Shown piece after piece: positions 7,340-11,846 of a stretch of 11,846 nt of DNA (position 1 is the stretch's first letter; the number at the start of each line of letters is the position of its first letter). The stretch comes from an uncultured Nostocoides sp. (GTDB lineage Bacteria > Actinomycetota > Actinomycetes > Actinomycetales > Dermatophilaceae), in NCBI GenBank assembly GCA_936931335.1, contig CAKZIH010000371.1:1-11846 (forward strand), written 5' to 3'. Position numbers and translations under genes: made by a program. The notes under the pieces are model-generated. The model saw only the letters and a program-made list of their open reading frames with translations, was not told where the DNA came from and made no database searches.

Positions 7340-8820
7340 GAGGCAGGCTCCTGCTGTTGTGTGTCGCCTTGCAGTGATGTGGCGGGCATCAGGAACGAAC
7401 GTGTGCTGCCGTCCGGGCGCACGGCATCGACCTGCTCGGGCTGGGAAGCATCGACCGCGGCATCGAGGCGAGCGAGCAGGTGCATCAGGCCGAGAACCTC
7501 GACGGGCCGGCGCAGCTCGTCGGGCTGGACGTTGAACAGTGCAGCCGCTGATTCGATGACACCGCTGTTTGCGAGAGCCTCGTCAACCAGCCGAGTCAGC
7601 TCCTCCAGCGAGGGACCGCCCTGCTTGCGGATGTACTCCAAGGACAATGCTTCGGGCTCGTCGTCGGAGGTATCGGCCAGCTTCTCGGGTGGTCGCTCGC
7701 TGTCAGGGTCGAAGACGCGCAGTTTGAGAGCGTCGATCTCCAGATGGGCTGGGATCAGCTCGACCTCGACGTGGTCACGCGGGCGCGCAGTCTGCATCCA
7801 GGTGCGCATCGAGGCGTCGATGCCCTTGAGCACCTCGTCCAGCTCGCGGTTGCGGACGTGGTCGTAGTTGAGGATGTGCTCGGTCAGCGTGGTGGTCAGC
7901 CGGCTCTGTTGGCCATTCACGTCCTCGATGCCCCGACGTATCACGGCTACGGTCCCGCGCAGTTGCTTGGTCTCGTCGGGCAGCATCATGCCGGCGATCG
8001 GGTGGGCGAGGATGGTCCCCAGGTCGGTGCGCAGGCTGCCGAGCCAGTCAGGATTGCGCAGCAGCTCCAGGGCTCCTTGGAAGGCTCGGCCCTCTGGCGT
8101 AGCGGTCAGCAACTGGCTCGACTGCTCCAGGTAGTCGTCGAGCACCTCGCCGATGGGACTGTCGTCCTGGCGGAAGCGCGAGGCGATGCTGCGGTGCATC
8201 TCGCGCATCGCCTCCTCGACGCGCCGGAAGTCCGACGGCAAGCCATCGAGCTCGCGCAGCACGTTGGCGAACTGCTCGATCAGCTCGGACTCGCTCGCGA
8301 CCGCGAGTTCTCCTCCAGCCCTGAGCCGGTCGTGCTCCGCAGAGAGCCTGGCGATCTCCTCGGATAGCCGGCGCAGACGCTCCTCGCGGTCCGGGTGAGC
8401 TGCCAACGCGGCCTCGCTGACGACCCGGCGCATCGTCTCGATCCGGGAGAGCGAGAGGTTAAGTTGGGTCCGGGTAGCCCGGGTCACGTAGTCCATCGCC
8501 TGTTCGGCATCGCCGGTGGGACGGTACGTCTCCTGGCCCTGGCCGGGGTCGCGGTACAGCCATCGCTCGCGCACCCATTGCATGGCAAGCGCCTTTCCGG
8601 AACTGGACGGCACTTGGTGGCCTGATGCGCGCAGCTCGTCTAGCAAGGCGTCCACCCTCGTGTGGAAACGCTCAACGGGCATGGGCTCTGCATTGTCCGG
8701 AAACAGCGCTGCGAAGATCGGAAGCACGATGACCGCGCTCTTGCGGTCAAGGAGCTTGAGCGTAGGAGTGCCCAGAGCAGCCTCGATCCGAGCGAAGTCG
8801 CCCTCTATGCCGGTCGCCAC
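7336..8820 (-). CDS. jetA: JetA, MukF-like kleisin subunit of Wadjet (DUF3375)
   Basis: This 494-residue protein has the normal length of DUF3375 proteins. The N-terminus TPTLKLLDRKSAVIVLPIF (18-36) and WVRERWLYRD (82-91) resemble that family's winged-helix region. A coiled coil follows (about 135-170, EERLRRLSEEIARLSAEHD), and the C-terminal part (about 395-455) is a small helical domain expected to bind a JetC head. JetA is the kleisin linking the two JetC heads and carrying JetB. The start is GTG 8820; upstream codons in frame end at a stop (8869-8871) with no better start. There is no Shine-Dalgarno, but a stop codon of another open frame lies 2 bases upstream, so coupling from upstream translation is possible. 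It is the first gene of the four-gene operon. Confidence 0.9.
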   Translation of the reverse strand: MATGIEGDFARIEAALGTPTLKLLDRKSAVIVLPIFAALFPDNAEPMPVERFHTRVDALLDELRASGHQVPSSSGKALAMQWVRERWLYRDPGQGQETYRPTGDAEQAMDYVTRATRTQLNLSLSRIETMRRVVSEAALAAHPDREERLRRLSEEIARLSAEHDRLRAGGELAVASESELIEQFANVLRELDGLPSDFRRVEEAMREMHRSIASRFRQDDSPIGEVLDDYLEQSSQLLTATPEGRAFQGALELLRNPDWLGSLRTDLGTILAHPIAGMMLPDETKQLRGTVAVIRRGIEDVNGQQSRLTTTLTEHILNYDHVRNRELDEVLKGIDASMRTWMQTARPRDHVEVELIPAHLEIDALKLRVFDPDSERPPEKLADTSDDEPEALSLEYIRKQGGPSLEELTRLVDEALANSGVIESAAALFNVQPDELRRPVEVLGLMHLLARLDAAVDASQPEQVDAVRPDGSTRSFLMPATSLQGDTQQQEPAS

Positions 8821-8822
8821 GG

Positions 8823-9218
8823 TCAGTCGCCGAGAAACTGGACCGCGTGGCTCCGACTTGGAGCGAAACTAAGCCCGCTCACGACGGTGCAGTCGGTCGG
8901 AGTCACGAACACGCCTCTAATGATGGCTACCAGAGCTCCAGTAGGCAGGCGCTGAGGGGGTACCGAGTCCACCCCACGGCGAAGCGCACTGCGACCCCCA
9001 CTTCCTGCGGGACCGAAGGGAAGGCGTGGGCGTAGCGAGCTGCTCACGCTCTGGCCCTCGTGAACCCGGATGCGCATTGCGACTTCGCTGGGAGAACCAG
9101 GGACCACGCCGGTCGATCGATTGACCTTGACCAAAAAGCTCGTGCAAGGCGACGTATCGTGCCGCGGCCGTTGCGTGGACCAGCCAAGAAGGGGGGCGCA
9201 ACAGTCGTTCCAGGTCAT
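8823..9218 (-). CDS. Doubtful ORF filling the gap between the OLD-like gene and jetA
   Basis: The 400-base space upstream of jetA holds one open frame of 131 codons from ATG 9218 (or 133 from GTG 9224). For: GTG 9224 overlaps the OLD-like stop as GTGA. A GGAG (9227-9230) stands 8 bases before ATG 9218. The stop lies 2 bases before the jetA GTG, which has no ribosome site of its own. Against: the product is rich in Ser, Pro, Arg and Gly with several cysteines, shows no domain, and about a third of codons end in A or T by hand count, so it lacks the strong GC third-position bias of true genes here. A plus-strand frame from 9070 is also open. The interval could instead be a leader or decayed sequence. 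No function is proposed. Confidence 0.3.
   Translation of the reverse strand: MTWNDCCAPLLGWSTQRPRHDTSPCTSFLVKVNRSTGVVPGSPSEVAMRIRVHEGQSVSSSLRPRLPFGPAGSGGRSALRRGVDSVPPQRLPTGALVAIIRGVFVTPTDCTVVSGLSFAPSRSHAVQFLGD
8851..8902. promoter_or_regulatory. Inverted repeat upstream of jetA, possible regulator site
   Basis: CTCCGAC (8851-8857) is matched by GTCGGAG (8896-8902), a 7-bp inverted repeat with a 38-base space, 31-82 bases upstream of the jetA start. The left arm also makes a small hairpin, CTCC-GACTT-GGAG. A minus-strand TAGTTT (8867-8872) inside the loop could be a -10 box. The repeat is short enough to arise by chance in GC-rich DNA. Confidence 0.25.
9111..9126. promoter_or_regulatory. 16-base near-perfect palindrome with adjoining direct repeat
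   Basis: GGTCGATCGATTGACC reads the same on both strands except for one symmetric mismatch (a G-T wobble in RNA). Its last six bases, TTGACC, are repeated directly at 9127-9132. It sits in the 400-base OLD-jetA gap, about 290 bases upstream of jetA, and could be an operator for the jet genes. No regulator gene is visible nearby. Confidence 0.25.
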
Positions 9219-9220
9219 GG

Positions 9221-11662
9221 TCACCGCTCCGAGGAATCCTCGCCTGGGTCATCGTCCGGCGGCGACGCATTGCGCTCGGCTCCCCGGGTTGCCTGGTAGG
9301 CGAGCCCGTCCATTGCCCGAAAGAGGCCGGGAAGGTCGCGAACTAGGGCCCGGGGGTCCTCGGCAATGCCGAACCGGGTCAGCCATCTGCGGGTCTCAGC
9401 GCGGACCTCCTCAGCTTCTGGCGAAAGGTCGAGCTGACCCGAGATCTCCTCAATAAAGTCGAGGACGTCTTCGTTCCGGGCTTGGTTCTCGTGGGTCCTC
9501 TTGAAGTCCCTCTTGGCCCGGTTAATCCGACTGGAGATCCGATCGACTGTCTCAGCCCGTTCGGCGACTCGCTGCTTGGCGGCGATCTTCGAGAGCAGCA
9601 GTCCAAAGTTGCGCGCCGCCGCCTCGATGTCATCGACGGACACTCGTGAGCCTCGAGCGTTGCCGGCAAGAACGTCAACGGTCGCTCGCGCAAAGGCGAC
9701 CTTATCGAGGTGAAAGCTGGCGATGCCGGAGCGCTCGGCGATGGCTCGCTCGAGACACTTGAGCAGTCCAACTGACACTTCGGGGCGGGAGGAAGAAGCG
9801 TGGTCACTTGTAAGGACATCCTCGGCGCTGAGCCCGTAGTCGCTGACCTTGGCGGCGGGCACGAACTCCAGGCAGTAGCGCTCCGCAGCGGCCAGAGCAA
9901 TGTTGAATGGAATTAGGTCCTCGATGCCAACCACGCCGCCGGGGCTCTCCGTGGTCAACCCATCGAGCAGGCCCTGGCCCAGCTGGAGGACGAGTTCGGG
10001 GTCAAGGAGCTTGTCGCCGTATGCTCCCCCGGCGGCGAGATCCAGGCGCGCTTCATCCCCGTCCTTGTCGTTATCGAGGAGAACCACGACGGGCGGCTTG
10101 TCAACATCTCGACCTCGAGCCAAGTACACGAGGTAGGGAATGTGTCGCGTCCCTCCGGCGGGAACAATGGTCACGCGGTTCAGGTCCAGCCTGTCTCGAT
10201 TGGCCACACCTCGCGTCTTGAGCCAACGGGACACTCCTGCGATCAGGACCTGATCTGAGGGCCCTTCGACCATGATGTTGCAGTTGCCGATGAACGTCGT
10301 TTCGGCGACGAAACTCCCGAAAGCGGAGCGAAGCGGCTCATAGTGGTTGGCTGCCACTGACTTGACGACCCGTGTGCCCTCGTCATATTCGCCCTTTTCT
10401 AGAACCCGGATGCGGTCGGCCTCGTTCTTGTCGATAAGGAAGGGGGAGTGGGTGACGTAGACAACCTGAACCGGACGTCGGGACGGGTCCTGCGGCGCGG
10501 CGAAGTCATCAAAGATTGCCAGAAGGTCCTGTTGGCCCGAGGCCGAGAGGAAGCGATCTGGTTCGTCCATGAGGAGGATCTCGGGCCGCCCGTCGCTTCT
10601 TGGTTGGTGCGCCAGGTATTGGACGAAGTAGCTGAGGAAGTACTTGAGACCATCGCTCCTCTCGTCGAAGCCGTAGCTGCGGCCAGTCCGATCACGGATC
10701 ATGAAGACGAGGTCGAACTCGTAGAGGGAGACGAACAACTCGAACTGCGAGTCCTGCGACCACCAGTGTGGGAAGTTGAGCGCCTTGGCGAGTTCTCCGT
10801 TGATGGTGTCGACGATGCTGTTGGCGTATCCGTTCTTCGAGCGCACCGCATCTTGCAGTTCAACGAAAAGTGCCCGGCTGAGTCCAGCGACCTTCGTCAG
10901 GAGATCGTGGGCAAGCTTGTAGGTCTTCAGTTCGTCGTCAGTGGCGTCCCTTGTGTCCCTGAACAGGGATGAGATCTCCTTCGCTTTGGCCTGCACCTGA
11001 CTGTCGCTGGCGAACCAGTCGCGGTTTGCCTTGACTCCGTCAAGGATCGCGCGGAGAGCATCACGGCCGATACCCGCCTTCTTGGCCCCGCTGGCGAGGA
11101 AGTCGATGGGAACACTGTCCGGTAGGGGCACGTCCGCATCGATCTCGAACGGGGCAGGGATGTTCAACTTGTCGAGGGCCGAGGGTGTTTTGATGTGAAG
11201 ACCTTCGGACCACTTTCCCTCCTTTCGCACGTACATGCGGTGCTGAGGGGTCGTGTTCATGCGGAAGATGGCTACTTGGTCAGCGCCCGCGATCGATTTG
11301 TGCTCCGTCGCGCCCTGGATCACCTTGACGTCCTCGTCGTTTACGTCGGTGAACAGCGCGCCAAACTCCGGCTTCGTGATGGTCGGATCGACGCCGAAGA
11401 ACCTGGAGTATCGACAGAAGTCACTCCGCTCGTACCCCGCGCCGGTGAGTGCAGCCGAGATGGCCCGGAGGATTTGGGTCTTCCCGGACTCGTTGCCGCC
11501 GACGACGGTGGTGATGCCCGGCCTCAGCTTGATCCGAACAAACGGGTAGTTCCCGCGTGGGGTTGGGTCCCAGGGGTCGGGCTCGTAGCGGCCATCAGAG
11601 GAGCGGATGAAGTCATAGTTGAGGGAGCGATAGAACCTGACGTAGATCGACTGCAGTTGCAT
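9221..11662 (-). CDS. OLD-like ATP-dependent nuclease (AAA ATPase + Toprim)
   Basis: This 813-residue protein joins an ABC-type ATPase to a Toprim nuclease. The ATPase shows Walker A GGNESGKT (55-62), the signature ERSDGLKYF (334-342), Walker B ILLMDEPD (362-369) and an H-loop VYVTHSPFLID (401-411). The Toprim part shows E466 in NIMVEGPSDQ, a PAGG turn (501-504), D530/D532 in VVVLLDNDKDGDE, and IEDLIP (580-585). These are the features of OLD nucleases, including Gabija GajA, which nick or cut DNA in phage defence. It is longer than typical OLD proteins, with a helical C-terminal extension (about 620-813) and an acidic tail. No UvrD helicase (GajB) or reverse transcriptase partner lies beside it downstream. 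The ATG at 11662 has a purine-rich ribosome site GAGGAAAGG (11669-11677), 6 bases upstream. A fused PARIS (AriA-AriB) protein is a less likely reading. Confidence 0.85.
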   Translation of the reverse strand: MQLQSIYVRFYRSLNYDFIRSSDGRYEPDPWDPTPRGNYPFVRIKLRPGITTVVGGNESGKTQILRAISAALTGAGYERSDFCRYSRFFGVDPTITKPEFGALFTDVNDEDVKVIQGATEHKSIAGADQVAIFRMNTTPQHRMYVRKEGKWSEGLHIKTPSALDKLNIPAPFEIDADVPLPDSVPIDFLASGAKKAGIGRDALRAILDGVKANRDWFASDSQVQAKAKEISSLFRDTRDATDDELKTYKLAHDLLTKVAGLSRALFVELQDAVRSKNGYANSIVDTINGELAKALNFPHWWSQDSQFELFVSLYEFDLVFMIRDRTGRSYGFDERSDGLKYFLSYFVQYLAHQPRSDGRPEILLMDEPDRFLSASGQQDLLAIFDDFAAPQDPSRRPVQVVYVTHSPFLIDKNEADRIRVLEKGEYDEGTRVVKSVAANHYEPLRSAFGSFVAETTFIGNCNIMVEGPSDQVLIAGVSRWLKTRGVANRDRLDLNRVTIVPAGGTRHIPYLVYLARGRDVDKPPVVVLLDNDKDGDEARLDLAAGGAYGDKLLDPELVLQLGQGLLDGLTTESPGGVVGIEDLIPFNIALAAAERYCLEFVPAAKVSDYGLSAEDVLTSDHASSSRPEVSVGLLKCLERAIAERSGIASFHLDKVAFARATVDVLAGNARGSRVSVDDIEAAARNFGLLLSKIAAKQRVAERAETVDRISSRINRAKRDFKRTHENQARNEDVLDFIEEISGQLDLSPEAEEVRAETRRWLTRFGIAEDPRALVRDLPGLFRAMDGLAYQATRGAERNASPPDDDPGEDSSER
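9230..9242. promoter_or_regulatory. 13-base perfect palindrome at the end of the OLD-like gene
   Basis: CGAGGA-A-TCCTCG lies inside the last codons of the OLD-like gene and touches the GGAG that would serve the gap ORF. In the minus-strand mRNA it could form a small hairpin just ahead of ATG 9218 and affect translation there. It is part of coding sequence, so it may be accidental. Confidence 0.25.
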
Positions 11663-11732
11663 GACGGGCCTTTCCTCGTGAGCCTCCAGTTATCTATAGC
11701 AGGGCCTACCGACAAGAGCACCGGCTCGGGAG
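11663..11732 (-). promoter_or_regulatory. Leader and candidate promoter of the OLD-like gene
   Basis: Seventy bases separate the upstream stop from the OLD-like ATG. They contain an AT-rich patch, TATAGATAAC on the minus strand (11689-11698), unusual in this GC-rich DNA and suitable for a -10 region. TTGTCG (11710-11715) is a -35 candidate, but the spacing (11-15 bases, depending on the -10 chosen) is too short to be convincing. The clear ribosome site GAGGAAAGG (11669-11677) follows. This may be where the defence transcript begins. Confidence 0.4.
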
Positions 11733-11846
11733 TCACGCCCGCTTGTGCAGGGCGAGGGCGAGATCCAGTTGTTGACGCCCGTCGAGGGATGCGGCGAACT
11801 GACGGTAGTGGGCGCGGTCGTTGGCGGTCGGTCGCTTCCCTCGCCA
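11733..11846 (-). CDS. C-terminal end of an unrecognised protein (cut by window edge)
   Basis: One minus-strand frame enters from the right edge and stays open for 37 codons to TGA at 11733-11735. It ends in NDRAHYRQFAASLDGRQQLD and then LALALHKRA. The codons are strongly GC-biased at the third position (CTC, GCC, GAC, CGC), and the other two frames give implausible peptides, so it is probably the true 3' end of a gene. The product is not recognisable from this tail. It is co-oriented with the OLD-like gene, 70 bases upstream of it, and could belong to the same defence island. Confidence 0.6.
   Translation of the reverse strand, partial: WRGKRPTANDRAHYRQFAASLDGRQQLDLALALHKRA

Noticed and set aside
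9121..9150. Intrinsic terminator from the run of five A's (T's on the minus strand) near 9133-9138
   Set aside because: No stable GC stem directly precedes the T-run on the minus strand.
9070..9220. Plus-strand frame starting MRIATSLGEPGTTPVDRLTL
   Set aside because: The first 50 codons look mildly protein-like, but there is no ribosome site, the frame runs on antisense to the OLD-like gene, and no family is recognised. It is kept only as a caution about the strand of the gap ORF.
8821..9220. tRNA or CRISPR in the gap before jetA
   Set aside because: No cloverleaf with a T-loop pattern and no regularly spaced repeats were found by eye on either strand.
9221..11662. Gabija (GajA) assignment for the OLD-like gene
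   Set aside because: Gabija needs a UvrD-like helicase next to GajA. Downstream is the gap and jetA, and the upstream gene is only a 37-codon tail that cannot be identified, so the narrower name is not supported.

Overview
The window looks like one end of a contig from a high-GC actinomycete. Supporting signs are GC-rich codons, GTG starts, an apparently leaderless promoter pair, and four-base stop/start overlaps. The genus cannot be told from the sequence. The first 33 bases are not genomic: they match the Illumina TruSeq read-1 adapter exactly, so the genome begins at about base 34.

Left part (34-1892): a MarR-family repressor, cut off by the contig end, is divergent from a 14-helix DHA2-type MFS efflux pump. 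The 58-base space between them carries two short palindromes that overlap the candidate promoters of both genes. This is a typical self-regulated efflux pair.

Centre (1981-8820, minus strand): a complete Wadjet plasmid-defence operon in the order jetA-jetB-jetC-jetD. Each junction is a 4-base overlap. JetA (DUF3375, kleisin-like), JetB (DUF4194, winged-helix partner) and JetC (SMC-like ATPase with intact Walker A, signature and Walker B) should form the DNA-loop-extruding motor. JetD (DUF3322/DUF2220, Toprim, with its acidic triad visible) should be the nuclease that cuts small circular DNA. The operon converges on the MFS gene with an 88-base gap holding a small stem-loop.

Right part (8821-11846, minus strand): upstream of jetA and in the same direction lies an 813-residue AAA ATPase-Toprim protein of the OLD type, probably a second defence nuclease. 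The 400 bases between it and jetA contain one open frame, which starts at the OLD stop codon and ends 2 bases before the jetA start. Its composition is not convincingly protein-like, and several short palindromes lie in or beside the gap. The right edge carries the last 37 codons of an unrecognised co-oriented gene. Together these form a small defence island: the OLD-like gene, the gap and jetABCD may be one transcription unit, with a Wadjet motor-nuclease plus an independent or accessory ATP-dependent nuclease.
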